Assembly: GCF_019039055.1 (NCBI RefSeq)
Contig: NZ_JAHOPB010000001.1
Location: forward strand, 3,198,001 to 3,262,000
Direction of reading: 5' to 3'
Source of the DNA: Reyranella humidisoli
Lineage (GTDB): Bacteria; Pseudomonadota; Alphaproteobacteria; Reyranellales; Reyranellaceae
DNA length: 64,000 nucleotides
Positions 10,800 through 18,837 of this stretch are shown in pieces; within the stretch, counting starts at the first letter, position 1; every line of letters starts with the position of its first letter. The notes under the pieces were generated by a model, which worked only from the letters and a program-made list of their open reading frames with translations, ran no database searches and had not been told where the DNA came from. The position numbers and the translations under genes were made by a program.

Positions 10800-12044
10800 A
10801 TGCTGCTCTTCCTGATCGATCTGCTCGTCCTCCTGTGCCTTGCCGCGCAGGTCGCGATCGCGGCCTACTTCCTCTACCTGGTCTACTGGCTGTTCGAACT
10901 GCCACGGGCTGAGAAGCCCGCGCCCGCCCTGCCGGCGGAGCTGCCGCGCGTGCTGGTGCAGGTCCCGGTCTACAACGAGCCGCTGGTCGTGGAGCGGTCG
11001 ATGGCCGCGATGGGCGCGCTCGACTGGCCGCGCGACCGGCTGACCATCCAGCTCCTCGACGACAGCAACGACATCACCTCCGACATCGCAGCCCATGCCA
11101 TCGCGCGCCTGCGCAAGGCCGGCATCGACGCCCATCACGTTCGCCGCAGCGATCGCGGGGGCTTCAAGGCCGGCGCCCTCGCGGCCGGGCTCGCGCTTGA
11201 CGACGCACCCTACGTGGCAGTTTTCGATGCCGATTTCGTGCCGCCGCCAGGCTGGCTGAAAGAGGCGATGGCCGCGATGCTGGCCAATCCGCGCGCCGCC
11301 TTCGTGCAGACCCGGATCGAATGGGGCAACGGCGAGCGCAACTGGCTGACGCGCGCCCAGCGCCTGATGCAGGACGCACACTTTGCCGTGGAGCAGGATG
11401 TCCGTGCCCGCCGCGGCGTGCCGTTCCAGTTCAACGGCACCGGCGGCATCTGGCGCCGCGCCGCGGTCGAGGAGGCGGGCGGCTGGTCCCACGACACGCT
11501 GTCGGAGGATCTCGATCTCGTCCTGCGCACCTATCTCAAGGGCTGGACCGGCGTGTTCCTGGTCGACACGCACGTGGTCGGAGAGCTGCCGCAGAAGGTC
11601 GAGGATTTCGGCGCCCAGCAGAGCCGCTGGTCGAAGGGTTTCGTGCAGGTTGCCCGCAAGCTGTTGGGGCCGATCTGGAGATCCGCCTGGCCGACCGAGG
11701 CCAAGCTCACGACGACCGTCGCGCTGGGCCAGCAGCTCATCTTTCCGCTGCTGGTGGTCGGCGCGCTGGCGTTGATCGTCTCGATCATCGGCCACGGCCG
11801 GCTGCTCGGCATCTTCCGTTTCGGCCTTTGGCTGTGGCTCGCGGGCATGCTGGCGGTATTGTTCGGCATGACCTGGGGGGCCTACCGCAAGCTGAAGCGG
11901 GGCGGCACGGCGCGCTACCTGGTCACGGCTGCCAGCGTGCCGGCGCTGATTGTATACCTCGCCGTCGCCAATGCCGCCGCGATCGTCGGCGCCGGCTTCG
12001 GCAAGAAGACCGAGTTCAATCGCACGCCCAAGACCGGCACCTGA
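10800..12044 (+). CDS. processive family-2 glycosyltransferase, CslA/BcsA-like (copy 1)
   Basis: A 414-residue membrane polysaccharide synthase. It has an N-terminal span (residues 2-30), a GT-A catalytic core with LLDDSND, substrate lysine region GGFKAGALAAGL, metal-binding FDADFVPP, acceptor-site FNGTGGIWRRAA, catalytic SEDLDL and QQSRWSKGF (QxxRW), then three C-terminal spans. This motif set, including FNGT-G-IWR, matches the CslA-type (glucomannan/mannan synthase) and related bacterial enzymes that extend beta-linked chains using nucleotide sugars. It lacks a PilZ domain, so direct c-di-GMP control is not indicated. A paralogue follows after 8 bp, and a GDP-mannose pyrophosphorylase lies just beyond on the other strand. 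Confidence 0.85.
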   Translation: MLLFLIDLLVLLCLAAQVAIAAYFLYLVYWLFELPRAEKPAPALPAELPRVLVQVPVYNEPLVVERSMAAMGALDWPRDRLTIQLLDDSNDITSDIAAHAIARLRKAGIDAHHVRRSDRGGFKAGALAAGLALDDAPYVAVFDADFVPPPGWLKEAMAAMLANPRAAFVQTRIEWGNGERNWLTRAQRLMQDAHFAVEQDVRARRGVPFQFNGTGGIWRRAAVEEAGGWSHDTLSEDLDLVLRTYLKGWTGVFLVDTHVVGELPQKVEDFGAQQSRWSKGFVQVARKLLGPIWRSAWPTEAKLTTTVALGQQLIFPLLVVGALALIVSIIGHGRLLGIFRFGLWLWLAGMLAVLFGMTWGAYRKLKRGGTARYLVTAASVPALIVYLAVANAAAIVGAGFGKKTEFNRTPKTGT

Positions 12045-12052
12045 AGACAACG

Positions 12053-13351
12053 ATGGCAATTCTCGCGACCTTCGCTCTCCTCTTCGCTGCCCTGTTCGCG
12101 GTCTGCTGCCTGCTGCTGGCCGCCTTCATCGGCAGCCTGCTGTACATGGTGGTCCTCCATCATCGACTGAAGGAGGCTGGGTTGCGGCGCGAGGAAATGC
12201 TGCTGTCGACGCCGCTGCCGGCCGACGCCGACCTGCCGCATGTCGTGGTGCAGATCCCGTCCTTCAACGAGGGGGCGGTGGTCCGGCGCGGCGCGGAGTC
12301 GGCGGCCGCACTCGACTGGCCACGCGACAAGCTGCACATCCAGCTCCTCGACGACAGCACCGACGAGACGGCGGAGATGGTGCGCCAGGTCGCGGCCGAG
12401 CTGCGGGCCAGGGGCTTCGACGTAGTGGCGCTGCAGCGCACCGACCGCAGCGGCTACAAGGGCGGCGCCCTGCACGAGGCGATGCAGAAGACACCGCACG
12501 ATTTCTTCGCCATCTTCGACGTCGACTACATTCCGCCGACCGACTTCCTGCGCGTCTGCATGCGGCCGTTCTTCGCCGAACCCAAGACGGCCTTCGTCCA
12601 GGCGCGCTTCGACTTCCTCAATCCGCACGAGAACGCGCTCACCGAGATGCAGATGGTGACGCTCGACGCCCATCTCGGCATCGAGCAGGCGACGCGCTGC
12701 TGGGCGGGTCATCCGCTTCCCTTCAACGGCACCTGCGGGATCTGGCAGCGCGCGGCCATCGACGCGGGCGGCGGCTGGAAGGGCGACACCGTCACCGAGG
12801 ATCTCGACCTCACCTACCGTGGCTGGGTGAAGGGCTGGCGCGCGCTGTTCCTCACCAGCGTCGGCGTGCCGGGCGAACTGCCCGCCGACACCAAGACCTG
12901 GCTGCGCCAGCAGCAGCGCTGGCAGGACGGGTTCCGCCACGTCTCGATGCGCATGTTCCCGGAGATCCTGAAGAGCCGCGACATCACCCCCTCGGCCAAG
13001 CTGGCGGCGCTGCTGCATCTGTGCATGGCGCTGAACCAGCCCGTGCTGCTGGTCGGCGTGGCGTCCGGCATCCTGGCGGGACTGCTGGCGCCGTCGCTGG
13101 TGCCGCTTCTGCTGACGCTGTTCGTGATCACCGTGGCCTGGGTGCTGGTCTGCGCGACCACCTTCCTGCGGGCCGGCCACAATTTCATTCGCGGCGGCGA
13201 GATCCCGCCGCTCGAGTTCGGCGTGGTGCTGATGCGCTTCGTCGGCGGTCAGATCGCCACCGTCGTCCGCTCGTTCGGCGTCCATTTCAGGAAGATGTTC
13301 AGCAAGCCCAAGCCGGTCGTCTTCGACCGCACGCCCAAGCGCGGGAACTGA
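12053..13351 (+). CDS. processive family-2 glycosyltransferase, CslA/BcsA-like (copy 2)
   Basis: A 432-residue paralogue of the preceding synthase with the same architecture. A hydrophobic N-terminus is followed by LLDDSTDETAE, RSGYKGGALHEAM, FDVDYIPPTDF (DVD in place of DAD), FNGTCGIWQRAA, TEDLDLTYRG and RQQQRWQDGFRH (QxxRW), then C-terminal spans. All catalytic motifs are intact, so both copies should be active. Two adjacent, clearly diverged synthases suggest either a heteropolymer with alternating linkages or a heteromeric synthase. Start ATG 12053 lies 8 bases after the previous stop. It is the last gene of the operon; a strong palindrome follows 15 bases after its stop. Confidence 0.85.
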   Translation: MAILATFALLFAALFAVCCLLLAAFIGSLLYMVVLHHRLKEAGLRREEMLLSTPLPADADLPHVVVQIPSFNEGAVVRRGAESAAALDWPRDKLHIQLLDDSTDETAEMVRQVAAELRARGFDVVALQRTDRSGYKGGALHEAMQKTPHDFFAIFDVDYIPPTDFLRVCMRPFFAEPKTAFVQARFDFLNPHENALTEMQMVTLDAHLGIEQATRCWAGHPLPFNGTCGIWQRAAIDAGGGWKGDTVTEDLDLTYRGWVKGWRALFLTSVGVPGELPADTKTWLRQQQRWQDGFRHVSMRMFPEILKSRDITPSAKLAALLHLCMALNQPVLLVGVASGILAGLLAPSLVPLLLTLFVITVAWVLVCATTFLRAGHNFIRGGEIPPLEFGVVLMRFVGGQIATVVRSFGVHFRKMFSKPKPVVFDRTPKRGN

Positions 13352-13366
13352 CGCCAGAACGCTGTC

Positions 13367-13436
13367 TCATTGGAGCGCGCCACTCCAGTGGCGCTCATGA
13401 TCATGATTGCGCCACTGGAGTGGCGCGCTCCGATGA
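13367..13436. repeat. nested palindrome (REP-like hairpin) between converging genes
   Basis: A perfect 23-bp inverted repeat (13372-13394 with 13409-13431) encloses a 14-base loop. The stem extends 5 bp further with one G-T wobble. Each arm contains the near-palindrome GCGCCACT-CC-AGTGGCGC, and the loop contains the perfect 12-bp palindrome TCATGATCATGA. It lies between the stop of the second glycosyltransferase (+) and the stop of the amidinotransferase (-). It could serve as a bidirectional terminator, an mRNA-stabilising hairpin, or a mobile REP/BIME-type element. Confidence 0.85.
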
Positions 13437-13451
13437 TGGTATTCGTTGCAG

Positions 13452-14414
13452 TTAAGCCAGCACGCTTTCGCGCAGGAGCGGGTGATGAGCACAGCGCAGG
13501 CCGCCGCCCAGCCGGATCGGGCCGTCGAAGGGCAGAGGAATAACGTCCATTCCCCGGGCTCGCAATTCACCGATTACGCGAACATTGTCGGCATCAGCCA
13601 TCATGCGGCCCTCATCGAGGATAAGCCCATTGGTGGCAAGCCGCGTGGCCTCGTCGACCGATACCGGAATTTTGTCCCATTCACGCAGTGTCATGGGGAG
13701 GCCGTCGATTAGCTTTTCCGGGCAGTAAATCAGGAGGCCCGGCCTGACGAGGGCAAGGGCGCAATCGAGGTGCAAGACGTTCGACTTCATCGCCACAGGG
13801 ATCACCCTGTACGGTGGTCCCAGCAGCGCCTGAAGCCAATCGGCTCCGGCCAGGTCGGAAGCGCACCCCGATATGCCGACATACACCTCATGGCCGTTGA
13901 GGAGGGTGTCGCCCCCCTCCAGATAGGGACCGTCGACGCAGTTGGGAGAGCCCAGGGGGGCAGTCGACCACCGCGCGCCGCACTGCTGCACCATTTGCTG
14001 GATGACGGCCCGCAAGCCGTAGCGTTCCCGCTGGCGGCAGATCAGCCGCAGCGAGGCGTCGATCACGTGATCGCCAACGACGATCATGGGATCGCGCGGA
14101 AAGAGTTGAAGCCCTTCACCATTGGGGGCGAGGAAAGTCCGCTCCAGCCCGGCCAGCCGCTGCGGCCGATGAACCGTCACACCCTCCCGTGCCAGCCTTT
14201 CGGCAAAGGCATCGACCTGCCGTTCGCAGCTCTTTGCCCAGTCGGGATCAATGTCGATAAGGCGGCGCCCGGCATGACGACGCGAGAACTCCGCGACCTC
14301 AGGTGTCATCCAGCGGGCCGACTCTTCATAGAAGACGACAAAATCCTCGGCCGGCGAGATGCCGACCACGGCCTCCCGAAGCCTGCCCCATTCGTGGTGA
14401 GCGCCGAAGATCAT
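13452..14414 (-). CDS. amidinotransferase-family protein
   Basis: A 320-residue guanidino-group-modifying enzyme of the pentein fold, similar in layout to glycine and inosamine-phosphate amidinotransferases. Visible features are an N-terminal HHEWGRLREAVVG block, FPRDPMIVVGD, the acidic EGGDTLLNGHEVYVG strand, the His-x-Asp motif VLHLDCAL, and the C-terminal active-site Cys in GGLRCAHHPL. Such enzymes transfer an amidino group from arginine to an amine, or hydrolyse guanidino compounds; which applies here is open. Start ATG 14414 is 2 bases after the stop of the GDP-mannose pyrophosphorylase, so the two are translationally coupled. That hints at modification of a sugar or aminosugar, but no substrate can be named. 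Confidence 0.8.
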   Translation of the reverse strand: MIFGAHHEWGRLREAVVGISPAEDFVVFYEESARWMTPEVAEFSRRHAGRRLIDIDPDWAKSCERQVDAFAERLAREGVTVHRPQRLAGLERTFLAPNGEGLQLFPRDPMIVVGDHVIDASLRLICRQRERYGLRAVIQQMVQQCGARWSTAPLGSPNCVDGPYLEGGDTLLNGHEVYVGISGCASDLAGADWLQALLGPPYRVIPVAMKSNVLHLDCALALVRPGLLIYCPEKLIDGLPMTLREWDKIPVSVDEATRLATNGLILDEGRMMADADNVRVIGELRARGMDVIPLPFDGPIRLGGGLRCAHHPLLRESVLA

Positions 14415-14416
14415 GG

Positions 14417-15823
14417 TCACACCCGGGCGTAGATGTCTTCGTAGCGGACGATGTCGTCTTCCTCGACATAGTCGCCGGTCTGCACCTCGACGACTTCGAG
14501 GAGCTCGCTGCCGGGATTGGCGAGGCGATGGACGCCGCCGATCGGAATGTAGGTCGACTCGTTCTCGTGCAGGGTCATGACCTTGCCGTCGAGCGTCACC
14601 TCCGCGATGCCTTTCACCACGACCCAGTGCTCGGCGCGGCGGTTGTGGCTCTGCAGGCTGAGCTTGGCGCCGGGCTTCACCGTCAGGCGCTTGGCGCGGA
14701 AACGCTCGCCGCGGTCGATGTCCTGGTAGCTGCCCCAGGGGCGGTGCATCACGGCATGCTCGGTGGCGGCACGATGCTTGCCGTCGGACATGCGCTGCAC
14801 GACATCCTTGAGGCGCGGGAGATTGTCGCGATGACCGACCAGCACGGCATCGTTCATCGACACCACGACGACGTCCTCGACGCCGATGACGGCCGTGAGC
14901 GGGCCGTCGGAGCGGATATAGGAATTGCGCACATGGTCGATTTCGACCGGACCTTCGGTGACGTTGCCCTCGCTGTCGGCCTGGCCGACGTCGAGCAGCG
15001 CGTCCCAGGTGCCGAGGTCGGACCAGCGGAAGCGGGCGGGGACGACCCAGCACTTGTCGGTGCGCTCCATCACGGCGTAGTCGATCGACTTGGCTGGCGC
15101 CTTGGCGAAGGCTTCAGCGTCGAGGAACACGGTCGAGCCGATCTTCTTCGCCTTGGCGACGGCTTCCTCGGCTGCGGCGGCCATGGCGGGCTCGAAGCGC
15201 TTCATTTCCGACAGCAGCAATTCGGGCGCGAACAGGAAGTTGCCGCTGTTCCACAGGAGCCCCTCCGCGATGTACTGCATGGCCGTCTGGGCGTTGGGCT
15301 TCTCGACGAAGGCCGCGACCTTCATCACCGGGCCGATCCGCTCGGTGCCGGGACGGATATAGCCATAGTCGGTCTTGGGCTCCGTCGGCGGGATGCCGAA
15401 GGTGACGATGCCGCCTTTCTCGACGGCCGCGAGCCCCTCCCGGCAGCCGGCGAGGAACTCCTCGGCGCCGATCACCAGATGGTCGGAGGCCAGGGCGAGT
15501 ACGGCCTTGGCGCCCAGCCCGCTCGTATAGGCGGCGGCGGCGGCCATGGCGGGTCCGGAATCCCGACGCGACGGCTCGACCAGGATGTCGATCTCGATGC
15601 CGATCTCGCGCGCCTGGCTCTCGCACATGAAGCGGTAGGCGTCGTTGGTCGCGATCACCGGCTTGCCGAACAGGCTGCGGTCGGCCACGCGCAGCAGGGT
15701 CTGCTGGAAGGTCGACTGCTTGCCCAGGAGGGGCACGAACTGCTTGGGCATGCTCTCGCGCGACAGCGGCCACAGGCGCTTGCCGGAGCCTCCGACGAGG
15801 ATAACGGGCGTGATGAGCGACAT
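14417..15823 (-). CDS. mannose-1-phosphate guanylyltransferase / mannose-6-phosphate isomerase
   Basis: A bifunctional AlgA/XanB/ManC-type enzyme that makes GDP-mannose from mannose-6-phosphate via mannose-1-phosphate. It has 468 residues, the usual size. The N-terminal nucleotidyltransferase domain has the pyrophosphorylase signature GGSGKRLWPLSR (about residues 11-22) and FVEKP. The C-terminal cupin (about residue 345 on) carries HRPWGSYQ, LSLQSHNRRAEHWVVVKG and YIPIGGVHR, the metal-binding isomerase motifs. The start at 15823 follows the FAD enzyme by 29 bp. GDP-mannose is the donor expected by CslA-like mannan synthases, and two such genes end only about 1 kb away on the other strand. Confidence 0.95.
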   Translation of the reverse strand: MSLITPVILVGGSGKRLWPLSRESMPKQFVPLLGKQSTFQQTLLRVADRSLFGKPVIATNDAYRFMCESQAREIGIEIDILVEPSRRDSGPAMAAAAAYTSGLGAKAVLALASDHLVIGAEEFLAGCREGLAAVEKGGIVTFGIPPTEPKTDYGYIRPGTERIGPVMKVAAFVEKPNAQTAMQYIAEGLLWNSGNFLFAPELLLSEMKRFEPAMAAAAEEAVAKAKKIGSTVFLDAEAFAKAPAKSIDYAVMERTDKCWVVPARFRWSDLGTWDALLDVGQADSEGNVTEGPVEIDHVRNSYIRSDGPLTAVIGVEDVVVVSMNDAVLVGHRDNLPRLKDVVQRMSDGKHRAATEHAVMHRPWGSYQDIDRGERFRAKRLTVKPGAKLSLQSHNRRAEHWVVVKGIAEVTLDGKVMTLHENESTYIPIGGVHRLANPGSELLEVVEVQTGDYVEEDDIVRYEDIYARV

Positions 15824-15852
15824 TGCGACAGCTTTCGTTGCCTGAGGGGCCT

Positions 15853-17544
15853 TCAGCGGGCGGCTTCTGCGGCCGCGTGCCGGGCCGCGATATAGCCGAA
15901 GGTGAGGGCCGGGCCAATGGTGATACCGGCCCCCGGATAGGTGCCGCCCATGACGCTGGTCATGTCGTTTCCAGCGGCATAGAGGCCCCGAATGGGCGCA
16001 CCCTGGCTGTCGAGGACCCGGGCATGGCCATCGACCCGCAGGCCGAGGAAGGTTCCGATGTCGCCCGGGATCAGCTTCATCGCATAGAAAGGGCCGCTTT
16101 CGAGCGGCGCAAGGCAGGGATTGGGCGTGTGCGTAGGGTCGCCGTTGAAGCGGTGATAGGCGTCGGTCCCTTTGCCGAAATCGGGGTCCTCGCCGCGGCC
16201 GGCATTGACATTGAAGTGCCGGATCGTCTCTTGCAGCACATGTGAATCGACGCCGATCTTCGCGGCCAACTCGGCCCAGCTTCCCGCGCTCAGCAGGTAA
16301 CCGTTGCGGATATGGGCGCCGAGCGGCAGCGGCGCGGGGCCGATGGCGCCCATGCCGTAGCGCCGGATGGCGCGGTGGTCGCAGAGCAGCCAGCAGCTCG
16401 TCTCGCCGCGGTCGCGGCAGGCCTCGACCATCGCCGGGACGAAGTCGTGATAGGAGGCCGATTCGTTGGCGAAACGCCGGCCAGCCGGATCGACGGCGAT
16501 GTAGCCGGGCTTGCCGCGCTCGTAGAAGTGCGGGAACGGCAGCGTCTTGCCGTCGGGTTGCGGCACCAGCGAGACCGGGACCCAGGCGGCGGGATAGGCC
16601 ACGTCCTCGGCCAGCGCGCCGCCGGCCGACTGGCCGAGCCGGATGCCGTCCCCTCGATTGCCCGGCGGCGGCGCCGAGCGATGGGCGTGGCCGTCGCGGA
16701 CATGGCCGTAGTAGCGGCTCTTCAGTTCGTCGTCGGCCGGGAAGCCGCCACAGGCCAGCACGACGCCCCGCCGCGCATGGATTTCCTGACGCTTGCCCTC
16801 GCGCTGCACGACCGCGCCGGTGACGGTGCCCTCGCGCTGGACCAGCTCGACGACCGGACTGTCCAGCCACAGTTCGATGCCGCGCTCCTCGGCGGAGAGG
16901 GCGAGGGCGGCGATCAGGCCGTTGCCATTGGTGAGGCGCGTGCCGCGATCGTGGTTCAGCCGGTCGACCGCATAGCGCACCGTCATGCCCGCGACGTGCA
17001 ACGCAGATCGCGCCGAGCGCGTCATCTTGAACACATGGGGCAGGTCGTTGCGGCCGAGCATCATGCCCCCGAACGCCATCATCGTGCGGAGCGGCGCTCG
17101 CAGCTGGTCGAACCGCTTGCCCAGCCGCCGGCCATCGAACGGGAGCGGCAGCAGCGAGCGGCCGCCCTGCGCCGCACCGGGCTTGGTCGGATGATAGTCG
17201 GCCCAGATCGGCACGGCCTCGTAACGCACATGCGTGTTGTTCTCGATGAATTCGACGGCAGGGTTGCAGTTGTCGAGGAACGCGCTGGCCAGTTCGAGGT
17301 TCAGGCGATTGCCGGCCTCGTGCTGAAGATAGGTGAGCGCGTCTTCCTTGGAGTCGGCGATGCCCAGCGCGCGGCCATGCCGGTTGGCCGGAATCCAGAT
17401 GACGCCGGCCGAATAGGCGGTCGTCCCGCCGAACTGCCTTTCCTTTTCGACCATCAGCACATCGAGGCCGGCATGCGAGGCCGTGAGAGCGGCGGAGAAA
17501 CCGGCGGCGCCGGATCCGACGACCAGCAGGTCGGTTTCGATCAT
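15853..17544 (-). CDS. FAD-dependent oxidoreductase, 3-ketosteroid-dehydrogenase-like
   Basis: A 563-residue FAD_binding_2 flavoprotein. The N-terminus has the dinucleotide motif VVGSGAAGFSAAL followed by the EKERQFGGTTAYSAG flavin-contact block. The C-terminus has GLYAAGNDMTSVMGGTYPGAGITIGPAL, the second FAD motif characteristic of 3-ketosteroid-delta1-dehydrogenases and fumarate-reductase relatives. It probably dehydrogenates a cyclic ketone or related carbonyl compound. Similar proteins are numerous in soil Proteobacteria and the substrate is usually unknown. Its ATG overlaps the stop of the ion channel gene (4-bp ATGA), an odd pairing. It precedes the GDP-mannose enzyme in the same transcript. 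Confidence 0.85.
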   Translation of the reverse strand: MIETDLLVVGSGAAGFSAALTASHAGLDVLMVEKERQFGGTTAYSAGVIWIPANRHGRALGIADSKEDALTYLQHEAGNRLNLELASAFLDNCNPAVEFIENNTHVRYEAVPIWADYHPTKPGAAQGGRSLLPLPFDGRRLGKRFDQLRAPLRTMMAFGGMMLGRNDLPHVFKMTRSARSALHVAGMTVRYAVDRLNHDRGTRLTNGNGLIAALALSAEERGIELWLDSPVVELVQREGTVTGAVVQREGKRQEIHARRGVVLACGGFPADDELKSRYYGHVRDGHAHRSAPPPGNRGDGIRLGQSAGGALAEDVAYPAAWVPVSLVPQPDGKTLPFPHFYERGKPGYIAVDPAGRRFANESASYHDFVPAMVEACRDRGETSCWLLCDHRAIRRYGMGAIGPAPLPLGAHIRNGYLLSAGSWAELAAKIGVDSHVLQETIRHFNVNAGRGEDPDFGKGTDAYHRFNGDPTHTPNPCLAPLESGPFYAMKLIPGDIGTFLGLRVDGHARVLDSQGAPIRGLYAAGNDMTSVMGGTYPGAGITIGPALTFGYIAARHAAAEAAR

Positions 17545-18743
17545 GAGTGGGATCCCCCAGCGCCGCCGGACTGGCGCTCCAGATTTTCATCGCGGCGTCG
17601 CCGCGCTTCGCTCTCCAGCGCCTCGGCGAGGGCCGGGATGTGCGAGGCAATCTCGTAGAAGTCGCTGGCGTAGAGGACCAGCAGGGTGGTTGGCTTGACC
17701 GTGGCGATGGAGGCGGTGCGCGGCTGGCGGTTCAGCAGGGACATCTCACCGAAGAAGGCGCCCTCACCGAGGCGCACGGTGCCGCCGGTCGGCAGGCGAA
17801 CCTCGACTTCGCCGCTGGTGATGAAGAACATCGAGTCTCCCGGGTCGCCCCGCCGCAACACCGTCACGCGGGCGGGGTAGTAGCGGGTGCGCAGCTTGCC
17901 CACGATCTCGGACAGGGTGACCACGCCCAGCGAGGTAAAGATCGGCACGCGCGCCACCTGGTCCCAGACCCGGAGATATTCGCGTCGCCGTTCCTCCTGG
18001 GCGAAGCCGGTGGCCAGGACGCCGGTCATCAACGCCAGCACCGCGATGCCACTGATCATCAACAGCGAACCAATGATCCGGCCGATGGGCGTCAGTGGCA
18101 CCACGTCCCCATAGCCGGTCGTTGTCAGGGTGACGACCGACCACCACATGGCGTTGGGCAGGGTACCGAACTGCTGGGGCTGGCCAGCCCGCTCAGCGAT
18201 GTGGGCACCGGTTGCGGCCGACATGAGCAGGATCGCGAACACGATCAGCACGCTGGCGATCGGCGCGCGCTCGTTGGAGATCACACGCGCCAGCGTGCCG
18301 AAGGCTGGCGCGTGCAGGCCGAGCTTCAGGATCCAGAGAATGCAGAAGATCGAGGCGGCGTCGGCACCGATGATGCTGTAGCCGCCGGCCAGCATGACCG
18401 CCGGCATGACCGCCAGCAGGCCGATCAACCCGGGTAGGCTGGTCGCCCAGCGCAGTCGCGCCTTGAAGGGCGACGCGTCGGTCATGTGGAGCAGTTCCGG
18501 CGCCACCCAGAGCCGGGCCGCATATTCGAGCAGGAAGAAGACGGTCACACCCCAGATCGCGGCGCGCAGGATCGCGCGGGGAGGGGCGAGCAACTCGTCG
18601 ATGGACAACAGGATCACGGCGAGCAGGCCGATGGCGAGCACGGCCAGATGGATCGTCCGCCAGCGCCGGGCGCCGGGAGTGGGGTCGGAAGGACGCAGGA
18701 GGTCGAAGACCTGCGCGCGGAGTGTCTTCTCTGCAGCGGTCAC
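17541..18743 (-). CDS. cyclic-nucleotide-gated potassium channel (MlotiK1-like)
   Basis: A 400-residue six-span K+ channel with a C-terminal cyclic-nucleotide-binding domain. I chose GTG 18743 because the longer open frame would run into the divergent hydantoinase gene. Membrane segments S1-S6 span about residues 30-248. The pore filter TTTGYGD is at 207-213. The binding domain (about 267-390) has the phosphate-binding cassette FFGEMSLLNRQPRTAS with Glu332 and Arg342, the cAMP/cGMP contacts. S4 lacks a regular basic repeat, so voltage gating is unlikely, as in MlotiK1. No adenylate cyclase is nearby. It is the first gene of a four-gene minus-strand run. Confidence 0.92.
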   Translation of the reverse strand: MTAAEKTLRAQVFDLLRPSDPTPGARRWRTIHLAVLAIGLLAVILLSIDELLAPPRAILRAAIWGVTVFFLLEYAARLWVAPELLHMTDASPFKARLRWATSLPGLIGLLAVMPAVMLAGGYSIIGADAASIFCILWILKLGLHAPAFGTLARVISNERAPIASVLIVFAILLMSAATGAHIAERAGQPQQFGTLPNAMWWSVVTLTTTGYGDVVPLTPIGRIIGSLLMISGIAVLALMTGVLATGFAQEERRREYLRVWDQVARVPIFTSLGVVTLSEIVGKLRTRYYPARVTVLRRGDPGDSMFFITSGEVEVRLPTGGTVRLGEGAFFGEMSLLNRQPRTASIATVKPTTLLVLYASDFYEIASHIPALAEALESEARRRRDENLERQSGGAGGSHS

Positions 18744-18837
18744 GGAAGGACCATAGTCGGGCTGGCCTGCGAATTGCAACGCGGGGACGCCCGGTCTACC
18801 GTGCCGGTCTCTCCCGGATGAAGAGGTTTGCAACAAG

